From positions 16,613-80,612 of the forward strand of contig JAPPAB010000134.1 in NCBI GenBank assembly GCA_026705765.1: 64,000 nucleotides of DNA, in the 5' to 3' direction. Shown here in pieces: positions 33,716 to 42,497 of the stretch (its first letter is position 1; every line of letters begins with the position of its first letter). Below the pieces are notes generated by a model that was not told where the DNA came from, did not search any database, and saw nothing but the letters and a program-made list of their open reading frames with translations. This DNA is from Gemmatimonadota bacterium (GTDB taxonomy: Bacteria > Latescibacterota > UBA2968). The translations under genes were made by a program, and so were the position numbers.

Positions 33716-35140
33716 ATGCCAGAACAACCGAACATCCTGCTCTTCATCAGCGACCAGCAGCGCACGGACACCCTGCGGTGTTACGGCAACGACTGGATAC
33801 AATCGCCGCATCAAGACGCATTGGCAGAGCGCAGCTTCGTCTTTGAAAACACCTACGTCACCCAACCCGTATGCACCCCCGCGCGCGGATCCCTCATGAC
33901 CGGCCTGTACCCGCACAACCACGAATGCATGGTCAACCGCGACCACTTGCGCGACGAAATCCCATCCATCGCAGAAATGCTACCCGACACCTATCGGAAA
34001 GCCATGTTTGGCAAATGGCACCTCGGCGACGACTCCGTGCGACAACACGGCTTTGACGAATGGATCAGCACAGAAGACGACCACCGCAACAAATACTCCC
34101 GCCCCGGCCTGCCCTTCAGCAGCTATTACTACTGGATGAAAGAACAGGGCATAGAACCCCAAAACAACAGCGCCACCGGAGAAATCATCTACTCACCGCG
34201 CCAGCGATCCCAACTCCCCGCAGAATACCAGATGGGCACCTTCATCGCCAACCACTCCGAGCGATTCATCCGGGAAAACACACACCGCCCGTGGCTCCTC
34301 GTATTCAGCACATTTGAGCCACACCCCCCAATGACCGGACCCTACGACGGCATGTACGACCCCGATGCCCTGCCCGTTGGCCCCACCTTCATCAAAAAAC
34401 CAGAAGGACACGCCCTGTTTAACCGCGCCCGCGCAGAACACTACCTCAGCAACAGGGTTGAAGGCCAGGACATGCGACAAGAACACTCCTGGCGAAAACT
34501 GCGGGCGCAATACTACGGCAACGTAAAAATCATCGACGACGCCATAGGCCGCATGGTACAGGCACTGGAAGAAACCGGACAAATGGAAAACACCATCTTT
34601 GCCGTCACCAGCGACCACGGCGAAATGGCGGGCGACCACGCCATGTTTGAAAAACGCGCATTCTACGAAGAATCTGCACGCGTCCCCATGATCTTAAGCG
34701 TCCCGTGGCTCACCCAAACGCAAAAGCGCATCGACGGCGTCTTTGGACACGCGGACCTCATCGCCACCCTGTTGGAACTCGCCAATCAGCGCCCAACCCT
34801 CCCGGGCCGCCCGTGTGCCGATGTCTTAAACGGCGGTGCCGACCTGCGCGACCACACCGCATTCATGGAATGGAACGGCATAGGCGACCGCAACCTGGGC
34901 AACCCAAAAATCAACCTCATGGCCACCTTGCCCTGGCGCTGTGCCGTAACCGGAGACCGGTGGAAACTCAACTTATGTGCTGGCGACCAGTGCGAATTAT
35001 TCGACCTGAACAACGACCCCTATGAAGAAACCAACCTCTTTGACGACCCTGCGCACCGCGACCGGGCGCGAGAAATCGCGGCCCGCATTCGACTGTGGCA
35101 ACACCAGACCAATGACCACGCGCCATTGCCGGCGATATAA
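33716..35140 (+). CDS. Sulfatase (formylglycine-dependent)
   Basis: 474 residues, preceded by AAAAGGAG. Metal-binding Asp13 lies in NILLFISDQQRTDTL. The modification motif is CTPAR at Cys53 (TQPVCTPARGSLMTGLYPH). Further: FGKWHLGDD, FEPHPPMTG, VTSDHGEMAGDH and FDLNNDPYEETN at the end. No signal peptide, so a cytosolic or otherwise exported glycan sulfatase. A perfect inverted repeat lies 45 bp upstream. The third sulfatase of the window, it shares the N-terminal layout of the 22929 gene. Confidence 0.9.
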   Translation: MPEQPNILLFISDQQRTDTLRCYGNDWIQSPHQDALAERSFVFENTYVTQPVCTPARGSLMTGLYPHNHECMVNRDHLRDEIPSIAEMLPDTYRKAMFGKWHLGDDSVRQHGFDEWISTEDDHRNKYSRPGLPFSSYYYWMKEQGIEPQNNSATGEIIYSPRQRSQLPAEYQMGTFIANHSERFIRENTHRPWLLVFSTFEPHPPMTGPYDGMYDPDALPVGPTFIKKPEGHALFNRARAEHYLSNRVEGQDMRQEHSWRKLRAQYYGNVKIIDDAIGRMVQALEETGQMENTIFAVTSDHGEMAGDHAMFEKRAFYEESARVPMILSVPWLTQTQKRIDGVFGHADLIATLLELANQRPTLPGRPCADVLNGGADLRDHTAFMEWNGIGDRNLGNPKINLMATLPWRCAVTGDRWKLNLCAGDQCELFDLNNDPYEETNLFDDPAHRDRAREIAARIRLWQHQTNDHAPLPAI

Positions 35141-35465
35141 AGGCAAAGAAGACAGCGAATAACTTGAGCTGTCTCACCGATGAACACAGATAAACACGGA
35201 TGAAAGGCAAAAGCGAAAGGCAAAATCAAAACCTCTGGATCGCGGCTTACACCCTGCCGCGATGACGGGTACTTTCTACGTCTCACGTTTCACCTTTATG
35301 ATTTACCTTGCAAATAAGAAAAGAATGGCTATATTGCATACATTGTGAGAATGCGGAATTGCAGGTATTAGCGGAACTTCCCCTTCCCCACCCATTCGGT
35401 CCGACTCTCTGGTCCCGTATCAGAAAGCGGTGTAGTATGTTTCACATCTCTTGAGGAACCCTGCC
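35141..35465. other. Intergenic stretch with repeats C and A
   Basis: It holds the degenerate repeat C (about 35176-35232: gatgaacacagataaacacg, then aaaggcaaaagcgaaaggc), repeat A copy 3 (35235-35268), and the sequence up to the next small gene. A weak sigma-70-like match TTGCAA (35308) with N16 and TATATT (35330) is present. No gene is seen. Confidence 0.5.
35235..35268 (+). repeat. Dispersed palindromic repeat A, copy 3
   Basis: Arms atcgcggc (35239-35246) / gccgcgat (35256-35263), flanked by acctctgg and gacgggt as in other copies. Confidence 0.8.
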
Positions 35466-35681
35466 ATGGACGACACGGCACTGTTAAAACTGCTGGCGGC
35501 TGGGATAGACGAAGACGTTGCTGCTACACAACTGAACATAACTCCCCAACAGGTAAAAGGACGAATCAGGGAATATTTGCAAGCAGGCATATTAAATTGC
35601 AACGGCGAACGCGAAACCATCAACTGGAAAGCCTTTGGCAAATGGAAAAAACTGGCGCAAACCGTTGAAACCGTGCATTAA
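35466..35681 (+). CDS. Small helical protein, possible helix-turn-helix
   Basis: 71 residues from the ATG at 35466 with GAGGAA upstream. MDDTALLKLLAAGIDEDVAATQLNITPQQVKGRIREYL looks like a helix-turn-helix DNA-binding unit of the winged or sigma-like type (helix, turn, then TPQQVKGRI as recognition helix). A basic segment KAFGKWKKLAQTV follows. No family can be named. It is followed by an intrinsic terminator, so it is an independent unit. Confidence 0.55.
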   Translation: MDDTALLKLLAAGIDEDVAATQLNITPQQVKGRIREYLQAGILNCNGERETINWKAFGKWKKLAQTVETVH

Positions 35682-35708
35682 AACCAAAACAGAATTACTC
35701 AATAAGAT

Positions 35709-35743
35709 GGGCAGTCGCCTGTGAGCAACTGCCCGTTTTTTTT
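35709..35743 (+). terminator. Intrinsic terminator
   Basis: Stem gggcagt (35709-35715) / actgccc (35728-35734) followed by gttttttttc on the + strand. It ends the small helical protein gene. Confidence 0.8.
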
Positions 35744-35755
35744 CGGAAAAAAATC

Positions 35756-36964
35756 GTGAGAACAGGTACAAGGTACACCGCCATTCTCTTTCTTTTGCAC
35801 CTTGCAACATCTGCCTCAGCAACACAGGTACAAATGGGCGTAGATGTATTTTTGGCACACCACACCCATCTGGTAGAAAATGCACGCGTCGGCCTGATCA
35901 CCAACCCCACGGGACGCACAAAAACAGGCACCACAACAATCGCCGCCCTGCAACAGCACCCGGACGTAAACCTCGTCGCCCTATTTGCACTTGAACACGG
36001 AATCACAGCAAAAGCAAAAGCCGGCGAACACGTGCGCGACACGCAAATGGATAGCCTGCCCGTATATTCCCTCTACGGAAGCGGCCGCTCCTTGAAATCC
36101 GCACTGGACAACATCGACGTCATAATCTACGACATACAGGACGTGGGCAGCAGAGCCTACACCTACATCTGGAGCCTCACCAAAATCATAAAAGCCGCGG
36201 GCGAACACAACAAACGCGTCATCGTCCTCGACCGCCCCAACCCCCTCGGCGGACTAACCGTAGATGGACCCATAAGCGAAGAAAAATGGCGATCCCTGGT
36301 CGCGGGCCTATATCCAGTACCCCGCGCGTATGGACTTACCGCAGGCGAACTCGCCCGATATCTCAACCGGGAACACCTCCTCGCCTGTTCCCTCACAGTC
36401 GTACCCCTGGAAGGCTATCAGCGCAACACGCGCTGGGCGGACATCGGACGCAACTGGATCCCGCCATCCCCCAGGATCCCATCGCCCGAATCTGCCATAT
36501 GCTTTGCCGCAACCGGAACCATTGGCACATTGGGAACCCTGCACATCGGCATAGGAACCCACATGCCCTTTCAAATCGTCGGCGCGCCGTGGATCAACGC
36601 AGAAAAAACAGCCCGATACCTGAACGCCATGCAACTGCCCGGCGTAGAATTTCAACCCATAATCTTTAAACCCGACACATGGCTCTTTCGCAACAAAAAA
36701 GTACAGGCTATATTCCTGCACATAACAGACCCCGTCGCCTTTCGACCCACGCGCACAGAAGTATCCATACTCGCCCATCTCGTAGCGACATATCCCGAAT
36801 TCAAAATCCCAAAAGACCGGCATGAACGCTTTGACAGTGCCATGGGAACCAGCACCGTGCGCGAAGCCCTCTTAAAAGGCGACAGTGCGCGGGAAATATG
36901 GGAGCGATGGGAATCGGCGTTGGAAAAATTCGCTACTGTGAGGGAAAAATACTTTTTGTATTAA
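35756..36964 (+). CDS. Exo-beta-N-acetylmuramidase NamZ-like (DUF1343) protein, secreted
   Basis: 402 residues starting at a GTG codon directly after a terminator. Signal peptide about 5-23 (YTAILFLLHLATSASA). The mature protein has the DUF1343 layout: GVDVFLAHHTHLVENARVGLITNPTG, LFALEHGITAKAKAGE, YSLYG, IIYDIQDVGSRAYTYIWSL, LDRPNPLGG and VEGP-like VDGPI. Family members cleave terminal MurNAc residues from peptidoglycan fragments. This suggests a role in cell-wall recycling or scavenging. It is followed by a cysteine hydrolase on the same strand, with 13 bp between. Confidence 0.88.
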   Translation: MRTGTRYTAILFLLHLATSASATQVQMGVDVFLAHHTHLVENARVGLITNPTGRTKTGTTTIAALQQHPDVNLVALFALEHGITAKAKAGEHVRDTQMDSLPVYSLYGSGRSLKSALDNIDVIIYDIQDVGSRAYTYIWSLTKIIKAAGEHNKRVIVLDRPNPLGGLTVDGPISEEKWRSLVAGLYPVPRAYGLTAGELARYLNREHLLACSLTVVPLEGYQRNTRWADIGRNWIPPSPRIPSPESAICFAATGTIGTLGTLHIGIGTHMPFQIVGAPWINAEKTARYLNAMQLPGVEFQPIIFKPDTWLFRNKKVQAIFLHITDPVAFRPTRTEVSILAHLVATYPEFKIPKDRHERFDSAMGTSTVREALLKGDSAREIWERWESALEKFATVREKYFLY

Positions 36965-36977
36965 AAAGGAGCCCCCC

Positions 36978-37634
36978 ATGCCCGGCGTCATATTCTGGGA
37001 TGTCGATACCCAATACGACTTCATCATGCCCGACGGCAAACTCTACGTCACCGCATCGGAAAAGCGCTTGCCGAACCTCAAAAAACTCACAGACTATGCC
37101 AGACAACGGGACATCCCCATCTACGGCTCGGTTGACAACCACCAGATAGACGACCCTGAAATCTCCGACAACCCGGACTTCCTGAAAACCTTTCCCCCCC
37201 ACTGCATCGCCGGCACAGAAGGACAAAAAAAAGTACCTGAAACCCAACCGCAAAACCCCCTCTGGATCGACCCGGATGCCCCGGGCGACCTCATCGGTCG
37301 GGTACAAAAACACACCGGGGAAATCATCTTTCGCAAACAGCGCTTTGACGTCTTCACCAACCCCAACGTCGAACCTGTACTCAACGCCATCAAACCCGAC
37401 CGCATCGTCCTCTACGGCGTAGCCCTCGACGTCTGCAACGCCTACGCCATTAACGGCTTCTTAAAACGCAACACAGCGCCCATCTATCTCGTCCTGGACG
37501 CCGCACAAGCCATCGTTCCCGAACGCGGCGACCGCCTGGTAGCCGAATGGCGACAACAGGGCGTCGAAATCGTATCCACCGATGAAATTGTCAACCCTAA
37601 AAACGTAAAAGCAACCACAGATGAACACAGATAA
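36978..37634 (+). CDS. Isochorismatase/nicotinamidase-family cysteine hydrolase
   Basis: 218 residues, preceded by AAAGGAG. Catalytic triad candidates are the Asp in VIFWDVDTQYDF, Lys in IIFRKQRFDVF, and Cys in YGVALDVCNAYA. A cis-peptide-like VALDVC segment is typical of the family. Nicotinamidases and related amidohydrolases share this fold, and the nearby ABC transporter gives no substrate clue. The last residues (ATTDEHR) are encoded by dispersed repeat sequence, so the gene end was probably shifted by repeat insertion. Confidence 0.8.
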   Translation: MPGVIFWDVDTQYDFIMPDGKLYVTASEKRLPNLKKLTDYARQRDIPIYGSVDNHQIDDPEISDNPDFLKTFPPHCIAGTEGQKKVPETQPQNPLWIDPDAPGDLIGRVQKHTGEIIFRKQRFDVFTNPNVEPVLNAIKPDRIVLYGVALDVCNAYAINGFLKRNTAPIYLVLDAAQAIVPERGDRLVAEWRQQGVEIVSTDEIVNPKNVKATTDEHR

Positions 37635-37660
37635 ACACAGATGAAAAGGCAAAAACCTCT
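37612..37660 (+). repeat. Repeat C preceding repeat A copy 4
   Basis: Units such as acagatgaacacagataaac followed by agatgaaaaggcaaa. The left end is inside the cysteine hydrolase gene. Confidence 0.6.
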
Positions 37661-37710
37661 GGATCGCGGCTCAAAACCATGCCGCGATGACGGGCATGCC
37701 TCGCCCCTAC
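37658..37710 (+). repeat. Repeat A copy 4 fused to a truncated repeat B
   Basis: Repeat A arms are atcgcggc (37663-37670) / gccgcgat (37681-37688). Starting at 37692 follows gggcatgcctcgcccctac, a repeat B lacking part of its left arm. The ABC transporter start is downstream, after an A/T-rich stretch of repeated ttttaatt. Confidence 0.7.
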
Positions 37711-37755
37711 AAACATCAACAATTTTTAATTCTTAATTTTTAATTTTTAATTCCC

Positions 37756-39540
37756 ATGAACGTCTTCCTTCGCCTCGTCACCTATGTTCGCCCTTACCTG
37801 GGCCGCGTGTGCATCGGCATCGGCGCCACCCTCGTCATGATCGGCCTGGATGCCGCGCAACCCCTGCTCATGCGCGAAGTCATCGACAACATCTTGACCC
37901 CCTACTTCACAGAAGGGAATTATATTGGCGGCGACTTCTCCGACACAAAAATCGCAGCCGACTTCGACCGCCTCCAATACTACGCCCTGCTCCTCCTCGG
38001 CGTCTATATCCTCCACACCATCTTCAGCTTCATCAACCGCTACCTCCTCAACCGAACGGGTCAGGACATCCTCTTCAGCCTCCGCGTCCAGGTCTATGAC
38101 CACCTCCAGCGCCTGGGACTGCGCTTTTACAACGACCGCAGCACAGGCGAACTCATGTCGCGCGTAACCGCCGACGTCGAATCCCTCCAATACACCGTCA
38201 CAGACACCCTGGAACGCGTACTCGTCAATATCGCAACCATCATCATCTACGGCAGCATCCTCTTTGGCCTCAGCTTTGAACTCGCCCTCATTACCCTGTT
38301 GCCCATGCCCATATACAGCATCCTCATCATCTTCTACAACCGCACCATACGCCCCTATTACACCATGGCGCGCGAACGCATAGCCGACATCAGCGCCCTC
38401 TTGCAAGACAACCTCTCCGGCATCCGCGTCATCAAATGCTTTGCCCGCGAAGGCCACGAACTCTCTCGCTTCACCCAAAAATGCAAAGCCTTCCTCACCA
38501 TCAGCATCACCATCATCAAAACCCGCGTCGCCTTCTTCCCCCTCGCCCGATTCATCATCTCCATGGGGCCCCTCCTCGTCCTCCTCTTTGGTGGGCAACA
38601 AATCATCTCGGGCACCCTCACCATCGGCACCCTCTTCGCCTTTCAAAGCTTTCTCTGGCGCTTCTACGGCCCCGTAGAAAGCCTCACCCGCATCAACGAC
38701 ACCATCGTGCGCGCAGCCGCCTCAGCGCGTCGCATCTTTGAAATCCTGGACACCCAGCCCGAAATAAAAGACACCCCCAACGCCCGCGCCTTTGCCCGCC
38801 TGAACGGCCGCGTTGAATTTCAAAACGTCACCTTTGCCTACGAACACGGCCCCCCCGTCCTCCAGGGCGTATCCCTCATCGCACAATCCGGCCAGCTCAT
38901 CGGCCTCGTTGGACCCAGCGGCGCGGGCAAAACCACCATCATCAACCTCATCTGCCGCTTTTACGACCCCGACTCCGGCACCGTGTGCGTTGACGGACAT
39001 GACCTCAAAAACATGCAACGCGCATCCCTGCGCAGCCAAATCGGCATGGTCTTACAAGAACCCTTCCTCTTCAACGGAACCATCCGCGAAAACATCGCCT
39101 ACGGCAAACTCAACGCCACCGAAGCCGACATCATCAACGCCGCCATGATGGCCAACGCCCACGACTTCGTCTGCGGATTTCCGGACGCTTATGACACCCA
39201 CATTGGCGAACGGGGCGTGCGCCTATCCGGCGGCGAAAAACAGCGCATCTCCATCGCCCGCGCCATCCTCAACGACCCGCGCATCCTCATCCTGGACGAA
39301 GCCACATCCTCTGTTGACACCGAAACCGAAATGCTCATCCAAAAAGCACTCGAACGCCTCATGGAAGGCCGCACCACCTTTGCGATCGCCCATCGCCTAT
39401 CCACCGTGCGCCGCGCCGACTGCCTCTACGTCATCGACCGCGGCAAAATCGTCGAATCCGGCACACACACCCGGCTACTCGCCAGCGACGGCCTCTACGC
39501 CCGCCTGTGCGACATGCAATTCGCGCTGGAAGAGGCATAA
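37756..39540 (+). CDS. ABC exporter, fused membrane and ATP-binding domains
   Basis: 594 residues. Six transmembrane helices occupy about residues 1-310, with the typical FYNDRSTGELMSRVTADVE coupling helix. The nucleotide-binding domain follows: Walker A GPSGAGKTT, Q-loop MVLQEPFLFNGT, signature RLSGGEKQR, Walker B RILILDEATSSVD and H-loop AIAHRLSTVR. It belongs to the MsbA/LmrA-like type IV exporters, probably homodimeric. Its stop is 1 bp before a DUF1854 gene, a recurring gene neighbour in other bacteria. The transported substrate is unknown. Confidence 0.92.
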   Translation: MNVFLRLVTYVRPYLGRVCIGIGATLVMIGLDAAQPLLMREVIDNILTPYFTEGNYIGGDFSDTKIAADFDRLQYYALLLLGVYILHTIFSFINRYLLNRTGQDILFSLRVQVYDHLQRLGLRFYNDRSTGELMSRVTADVESLQYTVTDTLERVLVNIATIIIYGSILFGLSFELALITLLPMPIYSILIIFYNRTIRPYYTMARERIADISALLQDNLSGIRVIKCFAREGHELSRFTQKCKAFLTISITIIKTRVAFFPLARFIISMGPLLVLLFGGQQIISGTLTIGTLFAFQSFLWRFYGPVESLTRINDTIVRAAASARRIFEILDTQPEIKDTPNARAFARLNGRVEFQNVTFAYEHGPPVLQGVSLIAQSGQLIGLVGPSGAGKTTIINLICRFYDPDSGTVCVDGHDLKNMQRASLRSQIGMVLQEPFLFNGTIRENIAYGKLNATEADIINAAMMANAHDFVCGFPDAYDTHIGERGVRLSGGEKQRISIARAILNDPRILILDEATSSVDTETEMLIQKALERLMEGRTTFAIAHRLSTVRRADCLYVIDRGKIVESGTHTRLLASDGLYARLCDMQFALEEA

Positions 39541-39541
39541 C

Positions 39542-40084
39542 ATGGACCTCATGATACAACAACTCATCCCCGAAACCATTGACATACGTCAAAACGGCGA
39601 CAGCCTGGTCCTCTTTGCCGACGGAGAAGAACTGTACATCGATCACATCGTGCGATGCTTCCCCTTCTCCACGCCCGACCAGTGGATCAGCCTCCGCGAC
39701 CGGGACGGAACCGAACTCGGCCTCTTGCCCACACTCGACGGACTAAACACACAATCCCGGGCGCTCATTGAAGAACACCTCAAAGACCGCTACGACATCC
39801 CCAAAATTCAGACCATACGCAACATCGAAAGCAACAAAGAAGGCGGCACAACCTGGGACATCGACACCGACGCGGGACCTATGGACTTCACAATCCGCGG
39901 CGATCAGAACCTCAACCTCAACGCATTCCCCGAAATCGTATTCACCGACGCCATAACGCGCAAACGCTACAAAATCCCCGACTATACCAAACTCGACCGC
40001 GTCAGTCAAAAAATCGCCCGCGCGTACCTGCCCATGAGCTCTCGCCACTACTCCGGACGGCGAGGGGGCAGGAGCAGGCGATAA
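39542..40084 (+). CDS. DUF1854 family protein
   Basis: 180 residues from the ATG at 39542, right after the ABC transporter stop. RCFPFSTPDQWISLRDRDGTELGLLPTLDGL is the DUF1854 core; FTIRGDQNLN and VFTDAITRKRYKIPDYTKLD are in the C-terminal half. No membrane segment. DUF1854 proteins are encoded next to ABC exporters of this type, some of which are annotated as linked to cyanophycin metabolism. No cyanophycin genes are in the window. It probably acts with the transporter. Ends in a basic tail. Confidence 0.78.
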   Translation: MDLMIQQLIPETIDIRQNGDSLVLFADGEELYIDHIVRCFPFSTPDQWISLRDRDGTELGLLPTLDGLNTQSRALIEEHLKDRYDIPKIQTIRNIESNKEGGTTWDIDTDAGPMDFTIRGDQNLNLNAFPEIVFTDAITRKRYKIPDYTKLDRVSQKIARAYLPMSSRHYSGRRGGRSRR

Positions 40085-40090
40085 ACAAAA

Positions 40091-40119
40091 AAAGCCGCTG
40101 GACAATATATCCAACGGCT
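40091..40119 (-). terminator. Terminator of the proteasome operon
   Basis: Stem agccgctgga (40093-40102) / tccaacggct (40110-40119) with one mismatch. On the minus strand it is followed by a run of T (A residues 40087-40093). It lies 120 bp past the pafA stop and beyond repeat A copy 5. Confidence 0.6.
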
Positions 40120-40127
40120 AAAAACCT

Positions 40128-40162
40128 TCTGGATCGCGGCTCAACAGCATACCGCGATGACG
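40128..40162 (+). repeat. Dispersed palindromic repeat A, copy 5
   Basis: Left arm atcgcggc (40133-40140); right arm accgcgat (40151-40158) with one mismatch. Between convergent genes. A reversed repeat C piece (ttcatctgtggttgc) lies at 40208-40222. Confidence 0.7.
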
Positions 40163-40239
40163 TGCCTTTAACGTCTTGTATCTTACGTTTTATCGGTGTT
40201 TATCGGTGTTCATCTGTGGTTGCATTTCCCGCATTTCAC

Positions 40240-41700
40240 CTACTTCCCCCTCCTCAACCCCATCATCTTCGACGCGATCTCGACCTCCTCGGCAAACGCC
40301 TCTGCCGCCTCGTCATACGTATCAAACGGATCGCGGAAACTCAAATGGTATTCATTTTCCAAATACACCGAATCCCAATCCACAATATACCGCACCCGAT
40401 TTTCCGACAACGTCTTCACCATCGCCGCCCGCGCCTTTGCCCGCGTATCAGCCGGAGGCGTCCCACAAGCCTCCTCAACGCGATCATCGGTCAACACGCG
40501 CTTCATCTTCCCCTGTTGCTCCAGATCGAAATACAACCCGCGATTGGGATCGATATTGTGATACTCCAGATCCAAACTCTGCAACCACGGATCGTCCCAA
40601 CTCAAATTCTCCGACTCGCGAAACGCATCCAACAACCACTTCTTTGCCACCCAATCCAGACGATCGGTCAACTGCATCGGATTGGACTCCAGATCATCCA
40701 GCGTGCGCTCCCACTCATCCAGCACCCAATCCGACTCCTCATCCAGACCTCTCAAATGGCGCTGCGACAAATCCAGATAAACGCGCTGAATATCAATCGC
40801 CGAAATAGAGCGCCCATTTTGCCGATCCAGAATCCACTTATGCGTTGGATCGCGCGAAATCTCCTTCAATGCCCACACCGGATCGCCCAGCGCCACCACA
40901 TCCCCCGGGAAAATCTTCCGCTCCAGAAGATTCAGCACCATCGCAGTCGTACCGACCTTCAGTGCCGTCGCATACTCCGACATATTCGAATCGCCCACCA
41001 GAAGGTGCAAACGGCGGTACTTGCTGTGATCTGCCAGCGGTTCATCTCGCGTATTGATAATCGCGCGAGAAAACTGAATCCATTGATAAATCTCCGTCAC
41101 AATATGATCCGCACGCTGAGAAATCTGGAAATTCACCGGATCCTCCCGATTGACCGCATCGCGCGCATTGTGCCCATAATAATAAAAACTATCGTCATAA
41201 CTGCCCACGCGACCTGCACCGCAGAAAATCTGGCGCGTCACCAAAAACGGCAACAGCGCGGGAATCACAACCGTTGAAAACGGCACATTGCGCCTGACCA
41301 GATAATTTTCGTGACAGCCAAACGTCGCACCCGTATAGTGATCGATATTATTCTTCAAAAACGACGCTTCCTTGGCCAACCCCAGCGCGTGCAATGCCCG
41401 ATGCAAAATGATATCGCCAGCCCGATCAAAAGCCACAATATCCCACAACCCCATACACTCGGGCGTCGCGTACTCCAGATGCCCCATATCGATATAAATC
41501 CGCCCGGCATTAAACAAAAAACCCCCATTGCCCGGGGGTTCATCCCGTCCGCGATAGTGAATATCCACAATCCCGATACGGTCAACGTGAAAAATGTGAT
41601 CCTTAACCTTCACCGAAATGGTATCTGGACTCACAAAACCCTCGTGCTCGGGTGCCAAACACCCATACTCGGTTTCAATGCCAAAAATGCGATCTCTCAT
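40240..41700 (-). CDS. pafA: Pup/UBact ligase PafA
   Basis: 486 residues. The glutamine-synthetase-like fold opens with MRDRIFGIETEYG (nucleotide-binding Glu residues). The metal/catalytic strand reads GRIYIDMGHLEYATPEC, with the Asp expected of PafA. Further: HENYLVRRNVPF, TRQIFCGAGRVG, INTRDEPLADHSKYRRLHLLVGDSNMSEYATALKVG and DPTHKWILDRQ. It lacks the extra N-terminal loop (the Dop loop) present in the paralog at 43493, which is the basis for calling this one the ligase. PafA joins the tag's C-terminal Glu to lysines of target proteins. It is last in the operon and overlaps prcA by 4 bp. Confidence 0.9.
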   Translation of the reverse strand: MRDRIFGIETEYGCLAPEHEGFVSPDTISVKVKDHIFHVDRIGIVDIHYRGRDEPPGNGGFLFNAGRIYIDMGHLEYATPECMGLWDIVAFDRAGDIILHRALHALGLAKEASFLKNNIDHYTGATFGCHENYLVRRNVPFSTVVIPALLPFLVTRQIFCGAGRVGSYDDSFYYYGHNARDAVNREDPVNFQISQRADHIVTEIYQWIQFSRAIINTRDEPLADHSKYRRLHLLVGDSNMSEYATALKVGTTAMVLNLLERKIFPGDVVALGDPVWALKEISRDPTHKWILDRQNGRSISAIDIQRVYLDLSQRHLRGLDEESDWVLDEWERTLDDLESNPMQLTDRLDWVAKKWLLDAFRESENLSWDDPWLQSLDLEYHNIDPNRGLYFDLEQQGKMKRVLTDDRVEEACGTPPADTRAKARAAMVKTLSENRVRYIVDWDSVYLENEYHLSFRDPFDTYDEAAEAFAEEVEIASKMMGLRRGK

Positions 41701-42497
41701 GAGGACCCCTCAGTGAACTGCGCCAGAGCGGGCGCAATTTCTTCTACACCGACATTGCGGTACTTATTCTTCCCCAACTGCGACCGTTCGAGCACCACCG
41801 CCTCCACCTCCAAATCCTTCAACTCCGCTTTGAGCACATCATCCACATCGACCTCCCCGACCACCTGCTCGAGATTCTCAGAATCGGCAGGCACCTCATC
41901 CATCTTCCCAATCCATCGCCCTATTGCCCAGGCGCGAAGCGCAGCACCTGCGGCATCAGACAGTGACAACGCCGCCGTATCCAGGCCCGACAACTCGCGC
42001 ACCATCATCACATCCGCCTCCACAACGCCCCCCACAGCAGCCCACTTCTCGTGCCGGTGAAACGCCCCATCGTAATCCACTGAATAAAAAATGTGCGCCC
42101 CCTCCTGCCCATCCAGCTCCGCGAGAAGCACCCGCGCCAAAAAAGGGGACCGCACCACATCGTCAAACCCCGCCTTAATCGCAGGACCGAGACCAAAATA
42201 CACAATCTGACGCAGTGTCACATCGTCCTCGGAATAATTAAACCCAATCGAATGCGCCATATCAATCGCGGCCTGTCGCAGATTCTCGATATCCGTCGAA
42301 TGCCCAATCCCCGCGACCAAAATGCGATCGTACACCTCAAACACCTTTTGCTGACTCTCCGACAGCGTCAGCAACAAAATCCCATCTTCATAACCCACCC
42401 CCACAACCGGACTACCCGCCCGAATCTGATCCTCAATATAATCGCGCCGATTCGCAACAGCCTCTGCCCAGCGATACGGCTCATCAGACAACATCAT
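41697..42497 (-). CDS. prcA: Proteasome subunit alpha
   Basis: 266 residues starting MMLSDEPYRWAEAVANRRDYIEDQIRAGSPVVGVGYEDGILLLT. This is the alpha-subunit pattern: N-terminal H0 helix, no catalytic N-terminal Thr, and YDRILVAGIGHSTDIENLRQAAIDMAHSIG. A long C-terminal extension rich in acidic residues (about 200-266) follows. Alpha rings form the gate that receives the ATPase. The ATG overlaps the prcB stop by 4 bp. Confidence 0.9.
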   Translation of the reverse strand: MMLSDEPYRWAEAVANRRDYIEDQIRAGSPVVGVGYEDGILLLTLSESQQKVFEVYDRILVAGIGHSTDIENLRQAAIDMAHSIGFNYSEDDVTLRQIVYFGLGPAIKAGFDDVVRSPFLARVLLAELDGQEGAHIFYSVDYDGAFHRHEKWAAVGGVVEADVMMVRELSGLDTAALSLSDAAGAALRAWAIGRWIGKMDEVPADSENLEQVVGEVDVDDVLKAELKDLEVEAVVLERSQLGKNKYRNVGVEEIAPALAQFTEGSS

